The notes under the pieces: generated by a model | Told to the model about the DNA's origin: nothing | Seen by the model: the letters and a program-made list of their open reading frames with translations, nothing else | The model's database searches: none | Assembly: GCA_027482185.1 (NCBI GenBank) | Contig: JAIXWF010000007.1 | Span: forward strand, 110,510-174,509 | Reading direction: 5' to 3' | Length of the DNA: 64,000 nt | DNA from: Opitutaceae bacterium | GTDB lineage: Bacteria; Verrucomicrobiota; Verrucomicrobiia; Opitutales; Opitutaceae | Made by a program: the position numbers and the translations under genes | Part shown: positions 35,753-44,744 of the stretch, in pieces | Layout of the letters: each line of letters opens with the position of its first letter | How positions within the stretch are numbered: the stretch's first letter is position 1

Positions 35753-35954
35753 CGCGCCCGGCAACCGCAGCCGAGAAGGGGCGTTACACGGTTTGCGGCC
35801 AAGTTCCCGGATTGGGCGATGAAACCGGGACGGTGTGCGTTCGATGGTACGAGTCGGAAAACCGCGCCGGGATTGCGGAGCCGCCAATCCGATCCGGCAA
35901 GATCGCGAACCGCCGGCTGCGAAAAAAACACCGGCCGACGGCCAACCCTTGAAG

Positions 35955-36010
35955 CCTGACCGCTGAAAGCTGACGGCTGACTGCTCTCAGCTGACCGCTC
36001 TCAGCCGGCC
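35955..36010. repeat. Heptad repeat island R7
   Basis: Eight consecutive heptads: cctgacc, gctgaaa, gctgacg, gctgact, gctctca, gctgacc, gctctca, gccggcc. It lies immediately downstream of the minus-strand TonB receptor gene. Its vocabulary (gctgaaa, gctgac-) is shared with R3. Confidence 0.78.
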
Positions 36011-36032
36011 GCTTTCCCCGTCCGATCTCGGC

Positions 36033-38702
36033 TCAGAAATCCGTCGAGGCGGAGAAGCGGAAGGTCCGCGGATCGCCCCATGAGCCGCTGCCGATGGCGG
36101 CGGAGCGGAAGTATTCTTTGTCGAAAAGGTTGTCGATGTTCAGCTGGAAGCTCGTGTTGCGGTTGTAGATCTTCCGCGTGTAGCCGAAGAACGCGTTGTA
36201 GAGCGAATAGGCGGGGGACCAAACGTTGGTGGGTGTCGACGTGGCCGTGGCGATGGCGGCGGTGCCGCGGTAGGTGCGCAGGCGCCAGTTCATGCCGCCG
36301 CCGACGGAGAAGCCCTTGAGCAGGCCTTCGCCGAACGCATAGCGGCCGAAGAAATTGCCGCGGGCCTTGGTGTAGCCGCCGTTCGGGACGCCTTCGGGAA
36401 TCGTGAGCAGGAGGTCGTCGAGAATCGGGGTGGCGCGGTTCTGGGCCTTGGCGGCATCGCGGAAGGCTTTGAGGAGCGGCACGCGGTCGGTGTTGACGAC
36501 CTTGTTGTCGGCGTACGTCGCGGTCAGGCGGAGACCCTTGAGCGGCGAGGCGATGACCTGCACTTCGTTGCCGCGCGTGAGCGTCGTCTGGTAGTCGGCG
36601 GTCGCGGTGACATCGAAGTCGCCGGGGAAAATGGCGACGAGCTCGTCGCGGAGCTGCGTGGTGATGCCGGGGACGGCGTAGCGGGCGTTCGGGGTGAAGT
36701 TCTTGTAGCGGACGAGATTCACCTCGAGCTTGCCCTGGAGGAACGAGAAACGCGCGGAGAGATCCGTGCCTTCGCCGACCGGGATGCTCTGGAGTTCGCC
36801 GGAGTTGAAGGTGGCGGCGCCCTGGCCGACGGAGATGCGGAACGACTGGGCGTAGTTGTAGCCGAGGGCGAACATGTCGTTGAAACGGAGCACGCCGCCG
36901 TAGTTGGCGCCGTCGACCTTGTACTGGACGTACTTCAGCGCCGGGGTGTTGAAGGAATCGACTTCGTCGAGCTGCCACTGGGCCTGCGGGCGGACGAGGC
37001 CGCGGATGGTGCGCATGTTGAAGTGGTCGCGGCGGTATCCGACCATCGTATACAGGTGGTTGTTGAAGTAGGTGCCCGAGGCGCCGACGCCCCACGACGG
37101 CGTGTAGAAGCGGCGGTCGATGAACTGGCCCGTGGCGGCGCGGCCGGCGATATCGGGCAGGTAGGCGGAAACGCCGGGGATGGCCGAGGTGTCGTCGGTG
37201 CGGTCCGGGGTGAGGCCGTCGCGGAGGTAGTAGCGGCGGTAGAAACGGTTTGCCGTGTAGGACGTGCGGTTGGCGGCGAAGGCGGCGGCGGTGAGGGCGG
37301 GGTTGATGGCGCCGACCCAGTTGGGGCTGCTCGGGTCGATGTACTCGACGTACTTCGGCTTCTTCTGGCCGGGGTTGTCCTGGTGCTGCTGCACGTTGAC
37401 GACGAACTGCTGTTTGAACCAGCGGGTTTCCCAGTCGTACACGGCGGAGAAACGGATGTCGCGGACGATGTTGCCGTCGATGCTGCGGGTGCGGAAATAC
37501 TCGGCGTAAAGCTCGTTGAAATACGGGTTCGCCTGGCCGTTCGGGAGCAGCGGGCTGCGGTCGCGCGTGATGTTGCGCGAGCTGATCGTCCAGTTGTCGA
37601 GTTTCTGCTGGTAGAAATTGCCCGTGACCTGGAGATGCAGGTTTTTGCCGATGTGGTGTTCGGCCTCGAGGGTGAACGAGGTGGTCGCGTTGTTGTAGAG
37701 GCTGTCGGGACCGTTGATCTGCGTCTTCTTCGGAATCAACGCTGTGTCCGTGATCGCGATGGCGGGGCCGGTGCTGATCACGCGGCCCTGGCCGCGGAAG
37801 CCGGTGCCCGTGGCGGTATTGTAGATATAGCCGACGTTGCCGAGCGTCGCCGTCGCGGCGCGGGAGTAGGCGTCGACGAACATGCCCTGCGAGAGGACGG
37901 CCTTGGTTTTGCCGTATTCGGCCATCGCGCTGATCGTGGTCTGCTTGAAGGGGCGGTAGGTGACGGCGCCGTAGAGGCCGCGGAAGTCGCGCTTCACATT
38001 GTCGATCCAGGATTCGCTCCGGTGCGAGACGGCGGCGAGGCGGACGGCGAGTTTGTTGCGCACGAGCGTACGGTTGAAATCGAGCTCGGCGCGGCGGGTC
38101 TCGAAGCTGCCGAACATGACTTTGGCGCGGTTGAAGCTGCGGTTGATCTGGCCGCGCTTGGTGATCTGGTTCTGGGCGCCGCCGACGTCGGCCTCGCCGT
38201 AGAGGAAGGCGTTGGGCCCGCGGAGTTCCTCGACGCGCTCGGTGGAGAACGCGTCCATCGGCGAGTACCAGATCCAGCCGTTGCGGAGCGCGTAGGCGTT
38301 GGCGACGCCGCGGAGAATGACGCGGCTTTGCACGACGGCATTGGGATCCGGGTTGGATTCGCCGGAAATCATCCACGTCGACATCTCTTCCATCGTCGTC
38401 AGGCCGAGGTCGGAGATGAACTGCGCGTTCATGATCGAGATCGAGTTCGCAACGTTCTTGAGCTCCTGCACGGTGCGCATGCCGGACGTCGTCTGCTGGG
38501 TGCCGTAGCCCGTGTCGGCGTCGTCGGTGACCGTGAATACCGACAGCGTGATGGCTTCGTCCTTGCGCGCGGTTTCGGCCGCGGGGGCGGCCGGGGCGGA
38601 GGTTGCGGCGGGCGCGGTTTGGGCGCGGGCAACGCCGGCGAAAGCGAGCAGCAGCGCGAGCGCGGCGGCCCGGCGGCAGAGGACAACGGTGGTGGTATTC
38701 AC
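36033..38702 (-). CDS. TonB-dependent outer-membrane receptor (889 aa)
   Basis: A signal peptide (ALALLLAFAGVARAQ) and an Ala/Pro linker lead to TLSVFTVTDDADTGYGTQQTTSGMRT, a segment typical of TonB receptors of Opitutaceae. The plug follows (ELKNVANSISIMNAQFISDLG, VILRGVANAYALRNG, RVEELRGPNAFLYGEADVGGAQNQITKR), then a long barrel ending in FSASTDF with a terminal aromatic residue. It imports an unknown ligand across the outer membrane using TonB. It is divergent from the exported Gfo/Idh/MocA gene (38907) with 204 bp between starts, which may link uptake to sugar oxidation. Confidence 0.9.
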   Translation of the reverse strand: MNTTTVVLCRRAAALALLLAFAGVARAQTAPAATSAPAAPAAETARKDEAITLSVFTVTDDADTGYGTQQTTSGMRTVQELKNVANSISIMNAQFISDLGLTTMEEMSTWMISGESNPDPNAVVQSRVILRGVANAYALRNGWIWYSPMDAFSTERVEELRGPNAFLYGEADVGGAQNQITKRGQINRSFNRAKVMFGSFETRRAELDFNRTLVRNKLAVRLAAVSHRSESWIDNVKRDFRGLYGAVTYRPFKQTTISAMAEYGKTKAVLSQGMFVDAYSRAATATLGNVGYIYNTATGTGFRGQGRVISTGPAIAITDTALIPKKTQINGPDSLYNNATTSFTLEAEHHIGKNLHLQVTGNFYQQKLDNWTISSRNITRDRSPLLPNGQANPYFNELYAEYFRTRSIDGNIVRDIRFSAVYDWETRWFKQQFVVNVQQHQDNPGQKKPKYVEYIDPSSPNWVGAINPALTAAAFAANRTSYTANRFYRRYYLRDGLTPDRTDDTSAIPGVSAYLPDIAGRAATGQFIDRRFYTPSWGVGASGTYFNNHLYTMVGYRRDHFNMRTIRGLVRPQAQWQLDEVDSFNTPALKYVQYKVDGANYGGVLRFNDMFALGYNYAQSFRISVGQGAATFNSGELQSIPVGEGTDLSARFSFLQGKLEVNLVRYKNFTPNARYAVPGITTQLRDELVAIFPGDFDVTATADYQTTLTRGNEVQVIASPLKGLRLTATYADNKVVNTDRVPLLKAFRDAAKAQNRATPILDDLLLTIPEGVPNGGYTKARGNFFGRYAFGEGLLKGFSVGGGMNWRLRTYRGTAAIATATSTPTNVWSPAYSLYNAFFGYTRKIYNRNTSFQLNIDNLFDKEYFRSAAIGSGSWGDPRTFRFSASTDF

Positions 38703-38906
38703 AGGCGGAGCTGGGTGGGAACCGAACCCGCCGGCGGTCGGCGGACCGCCGAAGATCGGTCGCTGCGGGATCGGACAGGGGGAGCCAAGTCAACGCCCGG
38801 TTACCAAGCAAGCGGGAATCGGGTTGGACTCGGTAACAGGACCGTCGCACAACTCCGGGGCGCGCGCGGAAAGCATCCCCGCCGATTCCGGCGCGTCTTT
38901 CTCCCC

Positions 38907-40079
38907 ATGAATCGCCGCCGTTTCCTCACCCGCGCCGCCGGCACGCTGGCCGCCGGTTCCCTTGCTCCCGCGTTCGTCCGCCCGGCGTCCGCCGCGGAGC
39001 CCGCCGCCGTGCCGGCGGCGAAATCGCCGTTCGCCCCGCGGCCGAAACCGCAACCGGTCGCGAAGCCCGGCGAGTTTGTCTTTGCGTCCGTGCATTTCGA
39101 CCACGGCCACATCACGGGCCAGACGTCGGCGCTCATCGCCGCCGGCGCGACGTTGAAGTGGGCCTACGAGCCGGACCCGAAGAAACTCGAAGAGTTCAGG
39201 AAACGGTTTCCGCAGGCGAAGGTCGCGCGTTCGCTCGACGAGATCCTCGCCGATCCCGAAGTGAAACTGGTGAACGCCGCCGCCGTGACCTCGGAGCGCG
39301 GCCCGCTCGGCTGCCGCGTCATGCAGGCCGGGAAAGATTACTTCACCGACAAGGCGCCGTTCACGACGCTCGCGCAATTGGCGGAAGCCAAAGCCGTCGC
39401 GGCGCGCACGGGCCGCAAGTACATGGTTTATTACAGCGAACGCCTGACGTCGGAGGCGGGCATGTTTGCGACGGATCTGATTGCCGACGGCGTCATCGGC
39501 CGCGTCGTGCAGGTCGTCGGCCTCGGGCCGCACCGGCTCGGCAAGGCGGGCCGGCCGGCGTGGTTCTTCGAACGGGAGAAGTTCGGCGGCATTCTCTGCG
39601 ACATCGGCAGCCACCAGTGCGAGCAGTTCCTTGCGTACGCGGGGGCGAAGGACGCGACCGTGACGTCGGCCGCGACCGGCAATTTCGCGAATCCGGACAA
39701 GCCGGAGTTCGAGGATTTCGGCGAGGCGTCGTTTGTCGGCGACAACGGGTCGACGAACCAATTCCGCGTCGACTGGTTCACGCCGGACGGGCTCGGCACC
39801 TGGGGCGACGGCCGCACCTTCGTCCTCGGCACCAAGGGCTACATCGAGCTCCGCAAATACATCGACGTGGGCAAAGAGAAACGGGGCAACCACGTGTTCG
39901 TCGTCGACCAAAAAGGCGAATACCACCTCAAGGTCGACGGCCAGGTGGGCACGCGGTTCTTCGGCGAGTTCATCCTCGATTGCCTCAACCGCACGGAGAA
40001 AGCCATGACGCAGGCGCACGCCTTCAAGGCGGCGGAGCTCTGCCTGAAGGCGCAGGCGGCGGCCCGGCGGCTGACTTGA
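38907..40079 (+). CDS. Tat-exported Gfo/Idh/MocA-family oxidoreductase
   Basis: 390 aa. The twin-arginine signal is MNRRRFLTRAAGTLAAGSLAPAF. The Rossmann-like NAD(P) domain (about residues 55-180) includes KWAYEPDPKKLEEFRKRFP, ARSLDEILADPEVKLV and DYFTDKAPFTTLAQ (with the EKP-type lysine). The C-terminal alpha/beta domain has GGILCDIGSHQCEQFLAYAG, carrying the conserved D...H pair. Such proteins oxidise or epimerise sugars or cyclitols; exported ones in Bacteroidetes and Verrucomicrobia often keep tightly bound NAD and act as glycosidases or epimerases. The exact reaction is unknown. Two TonB receptor genes flank it, one 32 bp downstream on the same strand. Confidence 0.88.
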   Translation: MNRRRFLTRAAGTLAAGSLAPAFVRPASAAEPAAVPAAKSPFAPRPKPQPVAKPGEFVFASVHFDHGHITGQTSALIAAGATLKWAYEPDPKKLEEFRKRFPQAKVARSLDEILADPEVKLVNAAAVTSERGPLGCRVMQAGKDYFTDKAPFTTLAQLAEAKAVAARTGRKYMVYYSERLTSEAGMFATDLIADGVIGRVVQVVGLGPHRLGKAGRPAWFFEREKFGGILCDIGSHQCEQFLAYAGAKDATVTSAATGNFANPDKPEFEDFGEASFVGDNGSTNQFRVDWFTPDGLGTWGDGRTFVLGTKGYIELRKYIDVGKEKRGNHVFVVDQKGEYHLKVDGQVGTRFFGEFILDCLNRTEKAMTQAHAFKAAELCLKAQAAARRLT

Positions 40080-40111
40080 TCCGCGGCGCCGGCGGGCGCT
40101 AGGCTGCCGGC

Positions 40112-42163
40112 ATGTTGCGCTTATCCCTTCGTTTGCTCGCAGCGTGCGTTGCCTCGGTCGGAGCGGCCGGGGCCCAGCCGGCCGCGGAGGCGCCGCCGGT
40201 GAAGTTGGCCGAGGTCGTGGTGGCGCCGAGCCGCTTCGGCGTGACGGAGGAGCGCGTCACCGTGACGGCCGCGCTGACGAGCGCGGAGCTCGAGACGCTC
40301 CCGCAGATCGGCGACGACCTTTACCGCTCGATCGCGCGGCTGCCCGGATTGGCGGTCGACGACTTCAGCGCGCGGTTTTGGGTCCGCGGTGCGCCGAACC
40401 GCGAGGTGTTGGCGCGCTTCGACGGCGTGGAACTGACGGAACCGTTCCATCTGAAGGACATCGACGGCGCGCTCTCGATCGTCGATCCGCAGGTGATCAG
40501 CCGGCTCGATCTCGCGACCGGCGGCCTGCCGGTGGACCAGGGCAATCGCCTCGCCGGCGCGCTGACCCTCGAATCGAAATCCCCGGCGAAGCGCCGGGTC
40601 GCCCTCGGGCTCAGCCTGAGCGGCGTGGGCGCGATGGGGCAGGGGCGCACGGCCGACGGCAAGGGCGCGTGGCTCGCGGCGGCGCGGCGCGGCTACCCGG
40701 ACCTCGCGCTGCGGGCGGCGGGGCGCGACGACGAAATCGACCCGCGGTACTACGACGCGTACGCGAAGTTCGAATACCTGTTGGCGCCGGCCCACACCGT
40801 CTCCGTGCACGCCCTGCACGCCGGCGACGCGCTGCGGTACCGCCGGACCAACGATCCCGATTTGGACAGCGCCTACGCCAGTTCCTACCTCTGGCTGCGT
40901 TGGCGCGCGGACCTGCCCGGCGGCACGTCCGGCGAGACGGTGCTGTCGGTTTCGCGACTCGATTGGGAGCGCACCGGCGGCGGCCGCAACGACGGCTTTC
41001 CCTTCGCCCTGCGCGACGACCGGCGGCTCGACGCGGCGGCATTGCGGCAGGAGTGGATCTGGCCTTTGGCGGAGCGCGCGCTCGTGCGCGCGGGGTTCGA
41101 AGCGAAGAGCGGGGAGATGCGCTATGACTATGCGTTGGCGCGGCAGCAGACGATCGTGACGGGCGGGCGGCAGGTCACGGTGCCGATCACGGCGCGCGCG
41201 AATCTGCGGCCCGAGGGCGACTACGCGGCGGCGTTTGTGGCCGGGCGGGTGCGGGTGTTGCCGGCTTTGGTGCTGGAACCGGGGCTGCGTTACGACCGGC
41301 AGGATTTCACGCGCGACAAAGATTGGAGCCCGCGGATCAACGCGGTGCTGAACCTCGGCCGCACCACGCTGCGCGCGGCCTGGGGCGCGTACGCCCAGGC
41401 GCAGGGCCTGCACGAATTGGCGGTGCCGGACGGCGAAACGGTTTACCGGCGTTCCGAGCAGGCCGAGCAGAAGGTGCTCGGTTTCGAGCGGCCGCTCGGC
41501 GGCGGGCTGGCGCTGCGGGTCGAGGGTTACGAGCGGACCTCGTGGCGGCTGCGGCCGCGCTGGGAGAATCTCGACAACGCCTACGACCTTTTCCCCGAGG
41601 TGCAGGACGACCGCGCGCGGTTGGCGCCGGCGCGGGGCCGGGCGCGGGGCGTCGAGATGCTCCTGTCGGGCCGGCCCGGCGGCAAGCTGACGTGGAACGC
41701 GAGCTACGCGTGGTCGAAGACCGAGGAACGTCTCGGCACGCTGTGGGTGCCGCGCGCGCGGGACCAGACGCACACGTTGCACGGCACGGCGACGTACGCG
41801 CCGAACCCGCGGTGGCAGTTCAGCGCGGCCTTCCAATACCACACGGGCTGGCCGACGACGGATGTGGTTTATTCGCTCGCCCCGCTGACGAACGGCCGGC
41901 GCGTGCTCGTCTCGACCAACGGCGTGCCCTACAACGTGGCTTTGCCCGACTACCACCGGCTCGACCTGCGGGCGACGCGGCGGTTTGTCCTGCGGCACGG
42001 CGAACTGCGCTGTTTCCTCGACCTCTACAACGTGTACGACCGCACGAACTACGTGGGCTACCTGCACCGGATCACCGTGACCGGCACGGAGATCCGGGAT
42101 CGGCGCGAGCCGCGGGATCAGTTGCCGTTTTTGCCGAGCGTGGGCTTGGCGTGGGAGTTCTGA
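40112..42163 (+). CDS. TonB-dependent outer-membrane receptor (683 aa)
   Basis: A signal peptide (LLAACVASVGAAGAQ) is followed by KLAEVVVAPSRFGVTEERVTVTAALT, a BtuB-style TonB-box and plug start. The plug continues ELETLPQIGDDLYRSIARLPG, WVRGAPNREVLARFDGVELTEP and VIDRLDL-like strands. The barrel ends VGLAWEF with a C-terminal aromatic residue. Its shorter length and the 'PQ.G.D..R....LPG...' plug differ from the 889-aa receptor, so the ligand is probably different. It starts 32 bp after the Gfo/Idh/MocA gene on the same strand, suggesting an operon. Confidence 0.9.
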   Translation: MLRLSLRLLAACVASVGAAGAQPAAEAPPVKLAEVVVAPSRFGVTEERVTVTAALTSAELETLPQIGDDLYRSIARLPGLAVDDFSARFWVRGAPNREVLARFDGVELTEPFHLKDIDGALSIVDPQVISRLDLATGGLPVDQGNRLAGALTLESKSPAKRRVALGLSLSGVGAMGQGRTADGKGAWLAAARRGYPDLALRAAGRDDEIDPRYYDAYAKFEYLLAPAHTVSVHALHAGDALRYRRTNDPDLDSAYASSYLWLRWRADLPGGTSGETVLSVSRLDWERTGGGRNDGFPFALRDDRRLDAAALRQEWIWPLAERALVRAGFEAKSGEMRYDYALARQQTIVTGGRQVTVPITARANLRPEGDYAAAFVAGRVRVLPALVLEPGLRYDRQDFTRDKDWSPRINAVLNLGRTTLRAAWGAYAQAQGLHELAVPDGETVYRRSEQAEQKVLGFERPLGGGLALRVEGYERTSWRLRPRWENLDNAYDLFPEVQDDRARLAPARGRARGVEMLLSGRPGGKLTWNASYAWSKTEERLGTLWVPRARDQTHTLHGTATYAPNPRWQFSAAFQYHTGWPTTDVVYSLAPLTNGRRVLVSTNGVPYNVALPDYHRLDLRATRRFVLRHGELRCFLDLYNVYDRTNYVGYLHRITVTGTEIRDRREPRDQLPFLPSVGLAWEF

Positions 42164-42193
42164 GGCCTGAGCCTGAGCCCATGGGCTCGGGCA

Positions 42194-42228
42194 GTTGAGC
42201 GTTGAGAGCCGAGAGTTGTGGGATCGAT
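42194..42228. repeat. Heptad repeat island R8
   Basis: Five consecutive heptads: gttgagc, gttgaga, gccgaga, gttgtgg, gatcgat. It lies after the TonB receptor stop and before the HDOD gene, both on the plus strand, and matches R1 and R5 in order and in ending with a gatcg unit. Confidence 0.75.
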
Positions 42229-42341
42229 CCCCCGGAGGGGCGGCCTGGCGCGGCGTAAGCAGTTTCCGCCGGTCCGGCCGCTACGGAATTTCCGCCGGCC
42301 GGCTTAACCCGGGGCCTGAACGGGCCGATGGAAGACCCCAA

Positions 42342-43184
42342 ATGTTGGCTACGTCCATTTCCGATGCCGAGCTGTTTGCCGTGGCGAAAGAGCTGCCGTC
42401 GGCCCCGCGCCTGTTGGTCGAACTGGGCCAGGCGATCCGGAATCCGAATCTCGACAGCAAGGACCTTGTCCAATTGCTCCGGCAGGATCCGGCGCTGGTC
42501 GCCCGGTTGATCCGGATGGCCAACTCCGCCGCCTACGGCCGCGCCGAACCCGCGGGTTCGATCGAGGAGGCGGTGATGAGCGTCGGTTTCCAGGAAGTGC
42601 ACCGCCTCGTCGGCGCCGTGGCCGCCACGCAGATTTCCGACCAAAAACTCGGGCTCTACGGCATCGCCGGGCCGATCCTGCGCGAAAACGCCCTGTTCGT
42701 CGCGGTTCTGATGGAAGAACTGGCCGCCCACGCGGACGAGGATCCGCGGTCCTGCTACACCGTCGGCCTGCTGCGTTCCATCGGCAAAATGGCGCTCGAC
42801 CTGCTCGGCCGTCGCGATGCCGCCATTCCGCCGTATGCGGAGAGCGGGTTCACCGCCCTCGATGCCTGGGAAAAGAAACACTGGGGCGTGACGAACTGCG
42901 AAATTGCCGAACGCATTCTGCTCCATTGGCGGCTGCCCTCCGACACCGTGATTTCGATCCGGCACCACTATTTCCCCGAGAAACGGCACAACCCGATCAT
43001 CCATTTGCTGAGCCTCGCGGCCGGCTCCGCCGAGCACCGCTGTTTCGGTCTGCCGGGCGAGGACGCCTATTGGAAATTCACGCCGGAAAACTTCGCCAAA
43101 GCCGGCGTCGATGCCCGCGGTTTCCAGGCCGTCACGGAACGCGCCCAGCGGACGTTCCAGCGCCTGAAGACGGCCCTCGGTTGA
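42342..43184 (+). CDS. HDOD-domain signalling protein
   Basis: 280 aa, almost entirely one HDOD domain: LPSAPRLLVELGQAIRNPN, LVQLLRQDPALVARLIRMANSAAYGR, SIEEAVMSVGFQEVHRLV, and VGLLRSIGKMALDLL where true HD phosphohydrolases have the HD pair. HDOD proteins lack the metal ligands and act as regulatory scaffolds in motility, stress or cyclic-nucleotide signalling. No output domain is fused. The ATG at 42342 opens on the first helix; the frame runs upstream through repeat R8 without conservation. It could relate to the chemoreceptor or PilX-like proteins elsewhere in the window, but that is speculation. Confidence 0.87.
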   Translation: MLATSISDAELFAVAKELPSAPRLLVELGQAIRNPNLDSKDLVQLLRQDPALVARLIRMANSAAYGRAEPAGSIEEAVMSVGFQEVHRLVGAVAATQISDQKLGLYGIAGPILRENALFVAVLMEELAAHADEDPRSCYTVGLLRSIGKMALDLLGRRDAAIPPYAESGFTALDAWEKKHWGVTNCEIAERILLHWRLPSDTVISIRHHYFPEKRHNPIIHLLSLAAGSAEHRCFGLPGEDAYWKFTPENFAKAGVDARGFQAVTERAQRTFQRLKTALG

Positions 43185-43251
43185 GGGCTCGGCCGGCGCG
43201 CCGCGCCGCTTTCGGTTTGCGCCACCCCGCAGGTTTGCGGTGCTGTCCGGC

Positions 43252-44034
43252 ATGGTTTGCGGCCGATGGATTGTGCGTGGGTGGCTCCGGTTTGCGTTGG
43301 CCGCCGGCTGCGGCGGCCCGGCGACCGCCGCGGAGCGCACGGCGGAGATCGCCGCCATCCACCTGGAGGCGCTCGGGGGCCGCGCGCGGGTCGAGGCGCT
43401 GACGGCCCTGCGCATGACCGGCACCGTGGTCACCGCCGACGGCCGCACGGTGCCGATCCGGCTGCTGGCCGCGCGACCCCGGCAGCTGCGGTTGGAAATG
43501 GAACTCGCGGGCCGGACCGTGGTGCGCGGTACCGACGGGGTGCGACCGCCGTGGCAATTCGATCCGGCCGGGGCGGAACAGGTGACGGTGCTGACCGGGT
43601 CGGACGCGGAGGATTTTGTCACGGACGCGGACTTCGATGATTTGCTCGTGCCAAGATCGGGAGACGTCCTGCGATTGGAGTTTGCCGGCGAGGCCACGGT
43701 CGGAGGCGATAGGGAACTTCGCGTCCTGGCGGTGCGATCGCCGGCCGACACCGTCCTGTTGGCCCTCGATCCGACGACCTACCTCATCCGCCGGCGCACG
43801 CAGCGGCGCGTGCGCGACGGCCGGACGGTCGAGTTGACGACGCGATATTCCGACTACCGGCCCGTGCAGGGCGTCATGCTCGCGCATACCCTTGAGTTGT
43901 TCGCGGACGGCAAACCTACGCAGCGGGCGGAGTTCGCCCGCATCGAGCCCAACCCGCCGGTGCGAGCCGACGCGTTCGCGCCGCCGGCAAGGCCGGAAAC
44001 TCAAGCCGAGGCCGCGGGCAAGATGCGCCGGTAA
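43252..44034 (+). CDS. Exported LolA-like protein
   Basis: 260 aa. A hydrophobic N-terminus (GWLRFALAAGCGGPATAA) is probably a signal peptide, followed by IAAIHLEALGGRARVEALTALRMTGTV, the typical opening of LolA/LolB-like and outer-membrane lipoprotein-sorting-like proteins. Beta strands follow (RQLRLEMELAGRTVVRG, YLIRRRTQRRV, TTRYSDYRPVQGVMLAHTLELF). It may carry lipid or a lipoprotein in the periplasm; not proven. The start could also be GTG at 43240. Its last 34 bp overlap the end of the convergent GNAT gene. Confidence 0.65.
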   Translation: MVCGRWIVRGWLRFALAAGCGGPATAAERTAEIAAIHLEALGGRARVEALTALRMTGTVVTADGRTVPIRLLAARPRQLRLEMELAGRTVVRGTDGVRPPWQFDPAGAEQVTVLTGSDAEDFVTDADFDDLLVPRSGDVLRLEFAGEATVGGDRELRVLAVRSPADTVLLALDPTTYLIRRRTQRRVRDGRTVELTTRYSDYRPVQGVMLAHTLELFADGKPTQRAEFARIEPNPPVRADAFAPPARPETQAEAAGKMRR

Positions 44035-44441
44035 ACGTGCTGGGTTTTCGCGGCCGTGAAACCGAGCGCGGGATAGAACCGGTGGCTTTCGGTCCGCGCG
44101 ATGTTGCTGCGCACGACGAGCACGCGGGCGCCCACGCCGACGGCCCAAGTCTCGGCCCGATGGACGAGTTCCCGGCCGACGCCGCGGCGCCGCGCGGCGG
44201 CGGCGACGACCAGGCCGACGATCTCGACGCGAAATCCCGATTCGAGCACGAGCCCGGCCGTGGCTTGCAGCCAGCCGACGACGTTGCCGTCGTCCTCGGC
44301 GACGACGACGAGCTGGCGTTCGTCCGCGAGCAAGGCCGTCAGGCGGGAAACAGTGTCCTCCGGTGCTGCCGGGTAGCCCAGCTCGGCACTGAGCCGGGCG
44401 ATGGCCCCCGCATCGTCGGCGCGGGCGGGGCGGACGATCAT
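44001..44441 (-). CDS. GNAT acetyltransferase
   Basis: 146 aa, one GNAT domain: MIVRPARADDAGAIARLSAELGYP at the start, VVAEDDGNVVGWLQA, VEIVGLVVAAAARRRGVGRELVHRAETWA (the RRRGVG acetyl-CoA pyrophosphate loop near residue 89) and VRSNIARTESHRFYPALGFTAAKTQHVYRR at the end. Substrate unknown; small GNATs of this size often acetylate amino acids or antibiotics. It starts four bases inside the end of the 80-aa membrane protein gene (ATGA) and is the last gene of a four-gene minus-strand cluster. Its 3' end overlaps the convergent LolA-like gene by 34 bp. Confidence 0.88.
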   Translation of the reverse strand: MIVRPARADDAGAIARLSAELGYPAAPEDTVSRLTALLADERQLVVVAEDDGNVVGWLQATAGLVLESGFRVEIVGLVVAAAARRRGVGRELVHRAETWAVGVGARVLVVRSNIARTESHRFYPALGFTAAKTQHVYRRILPAASA

Positions 44442-44680
44442 CGCTTGAACACCATCACGGCGGTGCCGATCAGGCCGATGATCCAGAGCCCGAGAATGAT
44501 GGCGGGCGAGTACTCGCCTTTTTCGAAGGCGGCGATCGCGTTGCGCACGCCCATGCGGCCGTAGACGCCAAGGCCGAACACGCTGGCCGGACCGGCGATG
44601 AACGTGAAAACGATGAGGCGGAAAACGAAGTTGTAGCTCTTCTTTTCCGGTGGATCCGAATCGTCGTCGTCCGCGCTCAT
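44438..44680 (-). CDS. Small two-helix membrane protein (80 aa)
   Basis: 80 aa. An acidic N-terminus (MSADDDDSDPPEKKS) is followed by two transmembrane segments, FRLIVFTFIAGPASVFGLGVYG and AIILGLWIIGLIGTAVMVF. No named family recognised. It is translationally coupled to the GNAT gene by a 4-bp overlap and lies 64 bp downstream of a DUF2809 gene. Coding is supported by the clean alternation of charged termini and two membrane helices and by the coupling. Confidence 0.6.
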   Translation of the reverse strand: MSADDDDSDPPEKKSYNFVFRLIVFTFIAGPASVFGLGVYGRMGVRNAIAAFEKGEYSPAIILGLWIIGLIGTAVMVFKR

Positions 44681-44744
44681 GCGAAGCGGACACGGGCATG
44701 ACGGCGGCGGAGTTCCGAGCCAAGCTCCGAAAAACGCGGCGCGC

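Noticed and set aside
35921..35935. Terminator for the 889-aa TonB receptor gene (GGCC...GGCC before a T run on the minus strand)
   Set aside because: The stem is only four base pairs and lies about 100 bp from the stop; not convincing.
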